From positions 124,001 through 188,000 of the forward strand of contig NZ_JACHJQ010000002.1 in the NCBI RefSeq assembly GCF_014203735.1: a stretch of DNA of 64,000 nucleotides, read 5' to 3'. Of the stretch, positions 50,881-58,773 are shown piece by piece (position 1 is the first letter of the stretch; every line of letters starts with the position of its first letter). Under the pieces are notes generated by a model that searched no databases, was not told the DNA's origin, and saw nothing but the letters and a program-made list of their open reading frames with translations. The position numbers and the translations under genes are program-made. Origin of the DNA: Actinophytocola algeriensis. GTDB taxonomy: Bacteria; Actinomycetota; Actinomycetes; Mycobacteriales; Pseudonocardiaceae.

Positions 50881-52458
50881 CTATCCCACGACGGAGTCCG
50901 ACACCACGGTGTCGTCGTCCTTCTTCTCCAGGTCGATCGTCGAGCGCAGCGTGATGGGCTTCAGCAGCAGCGCCGCGATCACGCCGATGACGGCCACCGC
51001 CGCCGAGATCAGGAAGATGTGCGCCGTCGCGTCGCCGTACACGGTGTGCACGACCGTCTGGATCTCCGGCGGCAGCGCCTTCAGGTTCAGCGCGCTGACA
51101 CCGCCGGTCGACGCCTGCCCCTCCGGCACGTGCAGTGCGGTGGCCAGGTCGGCCGTGACCCGGTTCGCGAGCACCGCGCCCAGCACCGAGACACCGATGG
51201 TGCCGCCGAGCGACCGGAAGAACGTGACCGACGCGCTCGCCGCGCCCAGGTCCCGCAACGGGACGCTGTTCTGCACGGCCAGCACCAGGTTCTGCATGGT
51301 CATGCCGACACCGATGCCGACCACCGCCATCGCGATGCCGACGATCCACAGCGACGAGTCGTGGTCGACGGTGCCCAGGCCGAGGAACCCGGCCACCAGG
51401 ATGATCGCACCGGCCACGATGTAGGGCTTGACCGCGCCGGAGCGGCTGATCATCCGCCCGGAGATCGTCGAGGACACGAGGACACCGGCCATCATCGGGA
51501 TGGTCAGCAGACCGGCCTCCGTCGGCGAGTACCCGCGGCCGACCTGGAAGTACTGGCCGAGGAACACCGCGCCGCCGAACATGGCCATGCCGACCGCGAG
51601 ACTCGCGATGATCGCGAGCGCCGGGGTGCGCTGGACGACGATCTTGATCGGCACGACGGGTTCGCGGACCCTCGTCTCCACCAGGACGGCGAGCGCGAGG
51701 AGCACGACCCCGGCCCCGGCCATGGCCCCGGTCTGCCACGACAGCCAGTCGAACGCGTTGCCGACGAACGAGACCCAGATCAGCAGGATGCTCACACCCG
51801 CGGCGATCAGGCCCGCGCCGAGGTAGTCGACCTGCACGTTCTCGCGGCGGACGGTCTCCAGCTTCAGCGTGCGCTGCAGCACGACGAACGCGAGCGCCGC
51901 GATCGGCACGCCGACGAAGAAGCACCAGCGCCAGCCCAGCCACGAGACGTCCACGATCAGGCCGCCGAGCAGCGGGCCACCGACGGTGGCGACCGCCATG
52001 ACGGCGCCGAGGTAGCCGTTGTACCGGCCGCGCTCACGCGGCGGGATGATCGCGGCGATCACGACCTGGACCAGTGCCTGCAGGCCGCCGATGCCGATGC
52101 CCTGGAACGCGCGGGCGGCGATCAGCTGCCCGGTGTCCTGGCTGAACCCGCTGATCATCGACCCGGCCACGAAGATCACGATCGCGACCTGGACCAGCGT
52201 CTTCTTGTTGAACAGGTCAGCGAGCTTGCCCCAGATGGGGGTCGTGGCCGTCGCCGTGAGCAGGGTGGCCGTGACCACCCAGGTGTACTGCGTCTGAGTG
52301 CCGTTCAGCGAACCGATGATCAGCGGCAGGGCGGTCGACACGACCGTCGAGCTGATCATGGCCACGAACAGCGCGAGCAGCAGGCCGGACAGCGACTCGA
52401 GCACCTGCCGGTGCCCCATCTGCTCCCGTGTGTCCGCCTCTGTCGCCTCGGCCGTCAT
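50881..52458 (-). CDS. DHA2-family (EmrB/QacA) multidrug MFS exporter
   Basis: The protein has 525 residues with 14 membrane helices. Signatures are SSTVVSTALPLIIGSLNGTQTQYTWVVTATLL (motif D1), GKLADLFNKKTLVQ (motif A) and ARAFQGIGIGGLQALVQVVIAAIIP with RERGRYNGYLGAV (motifs C and B). It exports drugs or a self-made compound by proton antiport. ATG 52458 is chosen because GGGGG precedes it and the longer frame crosses the TetR operator. It is divergent from a TetR gene. Confidence 0.92.
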   Translation of the reverse strand: MTAEATEADTREQMGHRQVLESLSGLLLALFVAMISSTVVSTALPLIIGSLNGTQTQYTWVVTATLLTATATTPIWGKLADLFNKKTLVQVAIVIFVAGSMISGFSQDTGQLIAARAFQGIGIGGLQALVQVVIAAIIPPRERGRYNGYLGAVMAVATVGGPLLGGLIVDVSWLGWRWCFFVGVPIAALAFVVLQRTLKLETVRRENVQVDYLGAGLIAAGVSILLIWVSFVGNAFDWLSWQTGAMAGAGVVLLALAVLVETRVREPVVPIKIVVQRTPALAIIASLAVGMAMFGGAVFLGQYFQVGRGYSPTEAGLLTIPMMAGVLVSSTISGRMISRSGAVKPYIVAGAIILVAGFLGLGTVDHDSSLWIVGIAMAVVGIGVGMTMQNLVLAVQNSVPLRDLGAASASVTFFRSLGGTIGVSVLGAVLANRVTADLATALHVPEGQASTGGVSALNLKALPPEIQTVVHTVYGDATAHIFLISAAVAVIGVIAALLLKPITLRSTIDLEKKDDDTVVSDSVVG

Positions 52459-52496
52459 GACGCCCCCTTCAAGCCTGTGGGTTAATTCTTGCTCAC

Positions 52497-52512
52497 TGTG
52501 CAAACTTGCACA
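52497..52512. promoter_or_regulatory. Perfect TetR operator (TGTGCAA-AC-TTGCACA)
   Basis: Seven-bp perfect arms with a 2-bp centre lie midway between the DHA2 exporter and tetR starts. It is the only strong inverted repeat in the 87-bp divergent region. Confidence 0.75.
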
Positions 52513-52533
52513 ATGGGAAGTTTATTCCGTCGC

Positions 52534-52539
52534 TAGGCT
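52534..52539 (+). promoter_or_regulatory. Putative -10 (TAGGCT) of leaderless tetR transcript
   Basis: TAGGCT lies 6 nt before ATG 52546 and is followed by GGCGCC. It has the same hexamer and spacing as at 29483. It is close to the TetR operator, consistent with autoregulation. Confidence 0.45.
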
Positions 52540-52545
52540 GGCGCC

Positions 52546-53130
52546 ATGGAGGCCCTGGAGACCACGCTCCGCACCCGCAAGAAGGCGGCGACCCGGCTGT
52601 CGCTGCACGAAGCGGCGCTGCGCCTCGCGATGGAGCGCGGACTCGACGGGGTGACGGTCGAGGACATCGCGGACGAGGTCGGCGTGTCCCGCCGGACCTT
52701 CTCCAACTACTTCGCGAACAAGGAGGACGCGGTCCTGCACGCGGACCGCGAGCGGACCAGGGCGCTGGTGGCGCTGGTCGAGGGCAGGCCTGCCGAGGAG
52801 CCGCCGTGGCAGGCACTGCGCGCGGCCGCGTCGGAGCTGTACCGCGCCCGCCAGATCCCGGACCCCGAGTGGGTGGCGCAGCTGCGGCTGCTGCGGCGGC
52901 ACCCGTCGCTGCTCGCACGGCAGGCCAGCGACCAGTTCGCCCTCGAACGCGATCTCGCGGCGGTCCTGATCACCCGCGGGCACGGCCTGGACGACGAGCT
53001 GGCGAGACTCATGGCGGCGACGTTCCTCGCCGCCGTGCGGACCGGTGGCGTGCTGTGGCTGGAGTCCTCCGGCGGACAGCCGCTCCCCGACCTCGTCGAC
53101 CGGCTGCTCGGCCGCTTCCAACCGCGATGA
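52546..53130 (+). CDS. TetR-family regulator of the DHA2 exporter
   Basis: This 194-residue protein has the HTH ATRLSLHEAALRLAMERGLDGVTVEDIADEVGVSRRTFSNYFANKEDAVLH near its start and a helical ligand domain. It is divergent from the exporter with a perfect palindrome between them. Its stop overlaps the ATG of a flavin-reductase-like gene (ATGA), so that enzyme may share the inducer response. Confidence 0.9.
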   Translation: MEALETTLRTRKKAATRLSLHEAALRLAMERGLDGVTVEDIADEVGVSRRTFSNYFANKEDAVLHADRERTRALVALVEGRPAEEPPWQALRAAASELYRARQIPDPEWVAQLRLLRRHPSLLARQASDQFALERDLAAVLITRGHGLDDELARLMAATFLAAVRTGGVLWLESSGGQPLPDLVDRLLGRFQPR

Positions 53131-53609
53131 TCTTCGCTACAGTTTCCAGTGTGGACCGGATCAGTGTGCCGTCGGAACTCGCCCTGCTGCTGGAGACCTG
53201 GCCCCGGCCGGACCGGGACGAGCAGGCCTTCCCGTTCGTCACCCTCGACGAGGAGGGCTTCCCGCACGTGATGCTGCTGTGCACGGCGGAGCTGCTCGCC
53301 ACCCCCGCCCGCGACGCGCTGCTCGTCGCGGTCGCCAGCAGGAACGCGCGCGCGAACCTGGCCCGCACCGGCATGGCGACCCTCATCGCCGCCGACGGCA
53401 TCGCCGCGCACTACACGAAGCTGCGCGTGCACGACACCGAGGAACACGACCGCTTCACGCTGTACTCCTGCCACATCGCCCACTACAAGCGCGACACGCT
53501 CGGCATCCCGTTGCGCCCCATGGACTTCCACGCCACCAAGGAGATCGCCGAGTCCGAACGGTGGGCGGCCACCCGCGCCGCACTGGCCCACCGCTGCGAG
53601 ACCCTGTAG
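53127..53609 (+). CDS. Pyridoxamine-5'-phosphate-oxidase-like (split-barrel FMN/F420) protein
   Basis: The protein has 160 residues. SVPSELALLLETWPRPDRDEQAFPFVTLDEEGFPHVMLLC and LLVAVASRNARANLARTGMATLIAADG follow the split beta-barrel pattern of the PNPOx-like superfamily. The cofactor could be FMN, F420 or heme. ATG 53127 overlaps the tetR stop; GTG 53151 is a shorter alternative. Function unknown. Confidence 0.7.
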   Translation: MIFATVSSVDRISVPSELALLLETWPRPDRDEQAFPFVTLDEEGFPHVMLLCTAELLATPARDALLVAVASRNARANLARTGMATLIAADGIAAHYTKLRVHDTEEHDRFTLYSCHIAHYKRDTLGIPLRPMDFHATKEIAESERWAATRAALAHRCETL

Positions 53610-53730
53610 TGGAGCTGCCCGCCGACCTCCCACTCGAACACCGCAGCGCGAGCCACCAACCACGCGCACTTCGCACCATACGCTGGGACGCGACCAACAC
53701 TGTGACATGCGGGGAGGCGGGCAAGCCTTG

Positions 53731-54261
53731 ATGACTGACGTGCGCGTGGCCCACACCGCCGACCTCTCCGCCGCCGACCTCGCGGCGGTCCGGGACCTGC
53801 TGGTCGCCGCGTTCGACGGCGACTACTCCGACGAGGACTGGGACCACACCATCGGTGGCGTGCACGCCCTCGCGTGGTCCGGCGACGTGCTCGTCGGGCA
53901 CGCCGCGGTGGTGCAGCGGCGGTTCCTGTACCAGGGCCGCGCCCTGCGCACGGGGTACGTCGAGGGCGTCGCGGTCCACGCGGGCCACCGCCGCCTCGGT
54001 CTCGGGGCCGCGGTGATGGCACCGGTGGAACGGGTCATCCGCGCCGCCTACGACCTGGGCGCGCTCAGCTCCAGCGAGCTCGGCATCCCGTTCTACGAGG
54101 CCCGCGGCTGGCAGCGCTGGCAGGGCCCGACGTCGGCCCTCACCCCCGACGGCACCGAGCGCACCGCGGACGACGACGGCGGTGTCTACGTCCTCCCGGT
54201 GACCCCGGTCGACCTCGGCCACCCCATCACGTGCGACTGGCGCGACGGCGACGTCTGGTAG
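53731..54261 (+). CDS. aac(2'): Aminoglycoside 2'-N-acetyltransferase, AAC(2')-I type
   Basis: This 176-residue GNAT protein follows the mycobacterial AAC(2')-Ic pattern throughout: DYSDEDWDHTIGGVHAL, ALRTGYVEGVAVHAGHRR, DLGALSSSELG and the characteristic C-terminus CDWRDGDVW. In characterised homologues it acetylates the 2'-amino group of gentamicin- and kanamycin-B-type aminoglycosides using acetyl-CoA. Such genes are chromosomal in many actinobacteria and may have a housekeeping role. The ATG is preceded by GGGGAGG 14 nt upstream, rather far for a ribosome-binding site. Confidence 0.88.
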   Translation: MTDVRVAHTADLSAADLAAVRDLLVAAFDGDYSDEDWDHTIGGVHALAWSGDVLVGHAAVVQRRFLYQGRALRTGYVEGVAVHAGHRRLGLGAAVMAPVERVIRAAYDLGALSSSELGIPFYEARGWQRWQGPTSALTPDGTERTADDDGGVYVLPVTPVDLGHPITCDWRDGDVW

Positions 54262-54337
54262 CGCACGTACCGGTCGACGCGATCGCGTGGGTGTGCCTCG
54301 CCGTGCGTCCCGTCGTGCGACTGGGGAAGGTGGACGG

Positions 54338-55705
54338 ATGAACGCGGACACAGGACTGCTCAGCCCGGTGTGGCCGGGCACCGGGATGGACACGCTCCTC
54401 GCCGACGAGGCGTGGGTCTCCGCGATGCTCGAGTTCGAGGTCGCCCTGGCCCGCACGCAGGCCCGCCTCGGCGTGATCCCGTCCTCGGCGGTGGAGCCCA
54501 TCGAGGCGGCCGCGCGCGCCGCCATCGACGTCGCGGACCTGGCCGTGCGGGCGCGCGGGTCGGCGAACCCGGTGGTGGAACTGGTGCGGGAGCTGACGGC
54601 CGCGGTGGCCGACCCCGAGGCGGCCGAGTACGTGCACCGCGGCAGCACCAGCCAGGACGTGTTCGACTCGGCGGCCATGCTGCTCGCCGCCCGCGCGCTG
54701 CGTGCCACCGACGCCGACCTGATCCGCGTTGCCGACGCGCTCGCCGGTCTCGCCGACGAGCACCGGCACACGCCGATGGCCGGCCGCACCCTCACCCAGC
54801 AGGCCGTGCCGACCACGTTCGGGCTGAAGGCGGCCGGCTGGCTGACGCTCGTGCTCGACGCGCGGGACCGGCTGCGGCAGGTCCTGCCCACCTTGCCGGT
54901 GCAGCTCGGTGGCGCGGCGGGCACGCTCGCCGCGTACCTCGAGTACGCGCGCGCCGCCGGGGTGCCCGCCGAGGGCCACGCCGCCAAGCTGACCGAGGGT
55001 GTGGCGGCGGAGCTGGGGTTGCGGGCGCCCGCGGCGCCGTGGCACACGCAGCGCATGCCGATCGTGGACCTCGGGTGGGTCGTGGTCGCGGTGACCGGTG
55101 CGCTGGGCAAGGTCGCGGTGGACGTGCTGGGCGCGACGCGCACCGAGGTCGGCGAGGTGGTCGAGCCCGCCGGTGAGAAGAGCGGGCTGTCCTCGGCGAT
55201 GCCGCAGAAGCGCAACCCGGTGCTGGCGACGCTGCTCGTGTCGGCGGCGCGCCAGGCACCCGGGTACGCGCAGATGCTGGGGCAGGCGATGCTGTCGGAG
55301 GACGAGCGGTCGGCGGGCGGGTGGCAGGCGGAGTGGCAGCCGCTGCGGGAGGCGCTGCGGCTCGCGGGCGGCGCCGCGCACACGGCGGCCGAGCTGGTGT
55401 CCGGGCTGCGGGTGGTGCCGGAGCGGATGGCGGCGAACCTGTCGTCGGGCGGCGGCACGATCGTGGCGGAACGGCTGAACGTCGCGCTCGCACCGGTACT
55501 CGGGAAGGCGACCGCGAAGGCGCTGCTCGGCCGGATCGCCGGACAGGCGGCCGCGGGTGCGGGCCGGTTCGACGACCTGCTGCGGAACGCGCCGGAACTG
55601 GCGTCGCTGGGTGACCGGCTACCGGAGCTGCTGGCGCCGGAGAACTACCTCGGCGCGGCGGACGAGCTGATCGACTGTGTGCTGTCGCGTCGCTTAACCA
55701 GTTAA
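54338..55705 (+). CDS. PcaB / adenylosuccinate-lyase-superfamily enzyme (3-carboxy-cis,cis-muconate cycloisomerase-like)
   Basis: The protein has 455 residues, the usual PcaB length. It begins GLLSPVWPGTGMDTLLADEAWVSAMLEFEVALARTQ and has VHRGSTSQDVFDSAAM (catalytic region), TLTQQAVPTTFGLKAAGW and the superfamily signature SGLSSAMPQKRNP. It would cycloisomerise carboxymuconate in protocatechuate catabolism, but no other pca gene is adjacent, so a different fumarase-type lyase reaction is possible. ATG 54338 starts at the conserved core. Confidence 0.82.
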   Translation: MNADTGLLSPVWPGTGMDTLLADEAWVSAMLEFEVALARTQARLGVIPSSAVEPIEAAARAAIDVADLAVRARGSANPVVELVRELTAAVADPEAAEYVHRGSTSQDVFDSAAMLLAARALRATDADLIRVADALAGLADEHRHTPMAGRTLTQQAVPTTFGLKAAGWLTLVLDARDRLRQVLPTLPVQLGGAAGTLAAYLEYARAAGVPAEGHAAKLTEGVAAELGLRAPAAPWHTQRMPIVDLGWVVVAVTGALGKVAVDVLGATRTEVGEVVEPAGEKSGLSSAMPQKRNPVLATLLVSAARQAPGYAQMLGQAMLSEDERSAGGWQAEWQPLREALRLAGGAAHTAAELVSGLRVVPERMAANLSSGGGTIVAERLNVALAPVLGKATAKALLGRIAGQAAAGAGRFDDLLRNAPELASLGDRLPELLAPENYLGAADELIDCVLSRRLTS

Positions 55706-55706
55706 G
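55693..55706. promoter_or_regulatory. Inverted repeat CTTAAC-CA-GTTAAG before the GH26 gene
   Basis: A perfect 6-bp-arm palindrome spans the stop codon of the lyase gene, and a further ACTTAACCGG half-site lies about 60 bp later near 55757. It may be an operator for the mannanase gene. The rest of the 153-bp gap is unusually AT-rich but shows no clear promoter. Confidence 0.4.
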
Positions 55707-55858
55707 TCACACTATGATCATCAGCGCAACCACCAGGCGATACTCCCCTATCCAAATACTTAACCGGATCAGTCGATGCTTGACGACGACCGATTGGTTG
55801 AACCACCCTGGTGGACGACCGCCACCCCTGCCCGCGGTCCGGGAAGGACACCGTTGTC

Positions 55859-57229
55859 ATGTCTCGAATCCTGCGCTTCGTCGCGCCCATCGCCGCCGCA
55901 CTCCTGATCCCCCTCGCCGCGCCCGCCGCCGCCGCGCCACCGGGCAGCGAGGTCATGGCGTTGCTCGGCGAGATCTCCGGCCGGTCCACGATCTCCGGTC
56001 AGCACAACCGTGAACCCAACTCCGACCCGGCCAAGTGGACCAGGACGGTCCGCGACATCACCGGGGAGACGCCGGGACTGTGGGGCGGGGACTTCCTGTT
56101 CTCGTCCGACGACGTGAACCACCGCGGCACGATGGTCGACGAGGCGATCCGGCAGTGGCAGGCGGGTTCGCTGGTCGCGCTGACGTGGCACGTGTGCCCG
56201 CCGACCGTCGGCAGCACGTGCGGCTGGGACTCCGGTGGCATCCTCGGCTCGCTGAACGACGGCCAGTGGAGCGAACTGCTGCGGGACGGCTCGTCGCTCA
56301 ACCAGGCGTGGAAGAACCGGCTCAACGAGGTGGTCCCCCACCTGCGGCGGCTGCGTGACGCGGGCGTCGAGGTGCTGTGGCGGCCACTGCACGAGATGAA
56401 CGAGGGCTGGTCGTGGTGGGGCGGGCGCGGCGCGCAGACCAGGCAGCTCTACCAGCTCACCCACGAACACCTCGCCGGACAGGGGTTGTCGAACCTGATC
56501 TGGGTGTGGAACGTCAAGGACGTCGACATGGGCGGCATCGGCGGCTACTGGCCCGGTGCGTCCTATGTGGACGTCGCGAGCCTCGACGTGTGGGTCAAGC
56601 AGACCCCGAGCCAGAGCGACTACGACGCGATGCTGAACGTGGCGGGCGGCAAGCCCATCGCGCTGGCCGAGGTGGGCCGGGTGCCGTCCCCGGACGTCCT
56701 CGCGGCACAACCGAGGTGGGCGTGGTTCATGACGTGGGCCGAATGGCTGGTCGACCCCGCGTACAACGACAACGCGTCGGTACAACGCACCTACTGGGAC
56801 GGCCGGGTACTCAACCGCGGCGAGCTGGACCTCGGCGGTGGCGGTGGCGACAACCTGGCCCGCAACCGCCCGGTGTACGCGTCCAGCCAGGAAAGCACGA
56901 CGCTGAACGCGGCGAACGCCGTCGACGGCGACACCGGTACGCGCTGGAGCAGCACGTACGCCGACCAGCAGTGGCTGTACGTCGACCTCGGCGCGAACCG
57001 CACGGTCACCGGCGTGACGCTGCGCTGGGAGGCGGCCTACGCGGCGATGTACCAGATCCAGGTGTCCACCGACGGGACGACGTGGACCACCGTCCACAAC
57101 GACTACGCGGGCAACGGCGGCACCGACGTGATCACGCTCGGCTCGCGCACGGCCCGCTACGTCAAGATGTACGCCTGGCAACGCGGCACCCCGTACGGCT
57201 ACTCCCTGTGGGAGATGGAGGTCCGCTAG
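55859..57229 (+). CDS. Secreted GH26 beta-mannanase with C-terminal F5/8-type (CBM32-like) domain
   Basis: This 456-residue protein has a signal peptide cleaved near residue 26 (APAAAA/PPG). The GH26 domain contains ISGQHNREPNSDPAKW, the acid/base E179 in LWRPLHEMNEGWSWWGG and the likely nucleophile E271 in ALAEVGR. A Gly-rich hinge (LDLGGGGGD) leads to a discoidin-like carbohydrate-binding domain (NRPVYASSQESTTLNAANAVDGDTGTRWSS, ending GYSLWEMEV). It would cleave beta-1,4-mannan outside the cell and bind the polysaccharide. No sugar transporter is adjacent. Confidence 0.9.
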   Translation: MSRILRFVAPIAAALLIPLAAPAAAAPPGSEVMALLGEISGRSTISGQHNREPNSDPAKWTRTVRDITGETPGLWGGDFLFSSDDVNHRGTMVDEAIRQWQAGSLVALTWHVCPPTVGSTCGWDSGGILGSLNDGQWSELLRDGSSLNQAWKNRLNEVVPHLRRLRDAGVEVLWRPLHEMNEGWSWWGGRGAQTRQLYQLTHEHLAGQGLSNLIWVWNVKDVDMGGIGGYWPGASYVDVASLDVWVKQTPSQSDYDAMLNVAGGKPIALAEVGRVPSPDVLAAQPRWAWFMTWAEWLVDPAYNDNASVQRTYWDGRVLNRGELDLGGGGGDNLARNRPVYASSQESTTLNAANAVDGDTGTRWSSTYADQQWLYVDLGANRTVTGVTLRWEAAYAAMYQIQVSTDGTTWTTVHNDYAGNGGTDVITLGSRTARYVKMYAWQRGTPYGYSLWEMEVR

Positions 57230-57385
57230 CACGTCCACCAAGGTTGCCGGGCCTGCCGAGACGTTGCCGAGGAGCGTGGCCCGGAACGCGGCGTCGGGGG
57301 CCTGCTGGACCGACCGGACGGCCGAGCACCTCGGACATGGTGCGCGCCATGTCGCGCGAATCCAACCCGTTCGTCGCCTCGCGGG

Positions 57386-57874
57386 TCAGGAGCGCGGGCC
57401 ACGCGAGGTTGTGGCCATGCGGGCGCGGGTCCTGGCGGGGACGTCCGGTGGCAGGCTCGCGATGATGTCGGCCAGGGTGTCCTCGGCCAGGGAGCGGCGC
57501 CACGCCTCGTGGGCGTCGACCATCTTGCGCGCGAGGACACACGTGTTCCGGCACTCCTCCCGCGGCAGCGCACCCGCGCCGCGCTGCCGGATCTCGCGGC
57601 ACTCGTAGGGGTTCGTGCCGCCGTCGACCGCCTCGACGACCGCCAGCAGTGTGATCTCCGCGGCCGGGCGGGCGAGACGGAAGCCGCCTCGCGGACCCGT
57701 CGCCGCCGCCAGCACGCCGGCCCGGACCAACGCCTGCAGCTGTTTCGCCAGGTAGGGCGCGGGCAGGTCGTAGTACTCCGCCAGCTGGGCCGCCGACGCG
57801 GTGGCGCCCGGCTCCAGCTGCGCCAGCGTCGTGGCGCAGTGCAGAACCCACTCCGTGCTCACCGGCAGCTTCAC
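57386..57874 (-). CDS. Rrf2-family transcriptional regulator
   Basis: The protein has 162 residues. The winged HTH (STEWVLHCATTLAQLEPGATASAAQLAEYYDLPAPYLAKQLQAL) is followed by the Rrf2 wing ATGPRGGFRLARPAAEITLLAVVEAVDG. Cysteines at YECREI and REECRNTCVL could ligate an iron-sulphur cluster, but the spacing differs from classical IscR/NsrR. It is divergent from an NmrA-like gene, with a palindrome between. The 156 bp between this gene's end and the GH26 gene hold nothing recognisable. Confidence 0.85.
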   Translation of the reverse strand: MKLPVSTEWVLHCATTLAQLEPGATASAAQLAEYYDLPAPYLAKQLQALVRAGVLAAATGPRGGFRLARPAAEITLLAVVEAVDGGTNPYECREIRQRGAGALPREECRNTCVLARKMVDAHEAWRRSLAEDTLADIIASLPPDVPARTRARMATTSRGPRS

Positions 57875-57889
57875 GACCGCGATACTATC

Positions 57890-57908
57890 GTAGATATTAC
57901 GGATCTAC
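57890..57908. promoter_or_regulatory. Rrf2 operator candidate (GTAGAT-N7-ATCTAC)
   Basis: A perfect inverted repeat with a 7-bp spacer lies in an AT-rich island, 15 bp from the Rrf2 ATG and 24 bp from the NmrA-like ATG. Confidence 0.65.
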
Positions 57909-57932
57909 TTAGTCCGAAATACAGGAGGAACC

Positions 57933-58679
57933 ATGCGGATCGCAGTCGCGGGCGCGACCGGGAACATCGGGGCACGTACCGTCGCCGTCCTCGAGGGACG
58001 CGGGCACGAGGTCGTGCGGATCAGCCGTTCGCTCGGCGTCGACCTGCTCACCGGCGCGGGCCTCGACGACGCGCTCGCCGGGGTCGAGGCCGTCGTCGAC
58101 GCCACGAACGCGCCTGCCGGTGACCGGGACGGCACCGTGACCTACCTCGGCACGGCCACCGCGAACCTGCTCGCGGCGGAGGCACGCGCGGGGGTGCGGC
58201 ACCACGTCCTGCTCTCGATCGTCGGCATCGACGGCGTCGAGGGCAACGCGCACTACGCCGGGAAACGCGAGCAGGAGCGCCTCATCGCCGAGGGCCCGGT
58301 GCCGTGGACGATCGTCCCGGCCACGCAGTTCCACGACTTCGCCGAGATGGTCGCGAGCTGGACCGAACAGGACGGCGTCGCCTCCATCGCTCCCCTGCTC
58401 GTGCAGCCGATCGCACCCGACGACGTCGCCGACGTGCTCGCGGAGCTGGCGGCCGGCGAACCGCACGGGCGGTACGCGGACGTCGCGGGGCCCGAGCCGC
58501 AGGACCTCGTCGACATGGCCCGCCGCACCCACCAGGCACGCGGTCGCACGGTGAAGCTCGTGCCGACCTGGTCCGGGGTGTTCGGGACGCAGATGGCAGG
58601 CGACGTGCTGCTGCCCGGCGAGAACGCGCGCCTCGCGCCCACCACCTTCGACGAGTGGCTCGCGAAGGAGGCCGGCTGA
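57933..58679 (+). CDS. NmrA/SDR-a5-like NAD(P)-binding protein
   Basis: This 248-residue protein begins RIAVAGATGNIGARTVAVLEGRGHEVVRISR and has RAGVRHHVLLSIVGIDG, HYAGKREQERLIAEGPVPWTIVPATQF and DVLAELAAGEP. These are the atypical SDR pattern of NmrA-type redox sensors and reductases. AGGAGGA lies 5 nt before the ATG. Rrf2 plus NmrA-like gene pairs are frequent in actinobacteria, so this gene is the likely Rrf2 target. Substrate unknown. Confidence 0.87.
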   Translation: MRIAVAGATGNIGARTVAVLEGRGHEVVRISRSLGVDLLTGAGLDDALAGVEAVVDATNAPAGDRDGTVTYLGTATANLLAAEARAGVRHHVLLSIVGIDGVEGNAHYAGKREQERLIAEGPVPWTIVPATQFHDFAEMVASWTEQDGVASIAPLLVQPIAPDDVADVLAELAAGEPHGRYADVAGPEPQDLVDMARRTHQARGRTVKLVPTWSGVFGTQMAGDVLLPGENARLAPTTFDEWLAKEAG

Positions 58680-58773
58680 CGCATCACCCCATCGAGGTCA
58701 GCACCGGCCGGTCGCGTCACGCACGCCCGGCGTGGTCTTCAGAGCCAGGACCGCGCCGGGCGCGCCCGGCCCT

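Noticed and set aside
57230-57385. Possible gene remnant between GH26 and the Rrf2 gene
   Set aside because: No frame shows a recognisable protein fragment. The open frames there are extensions of shadow frames.
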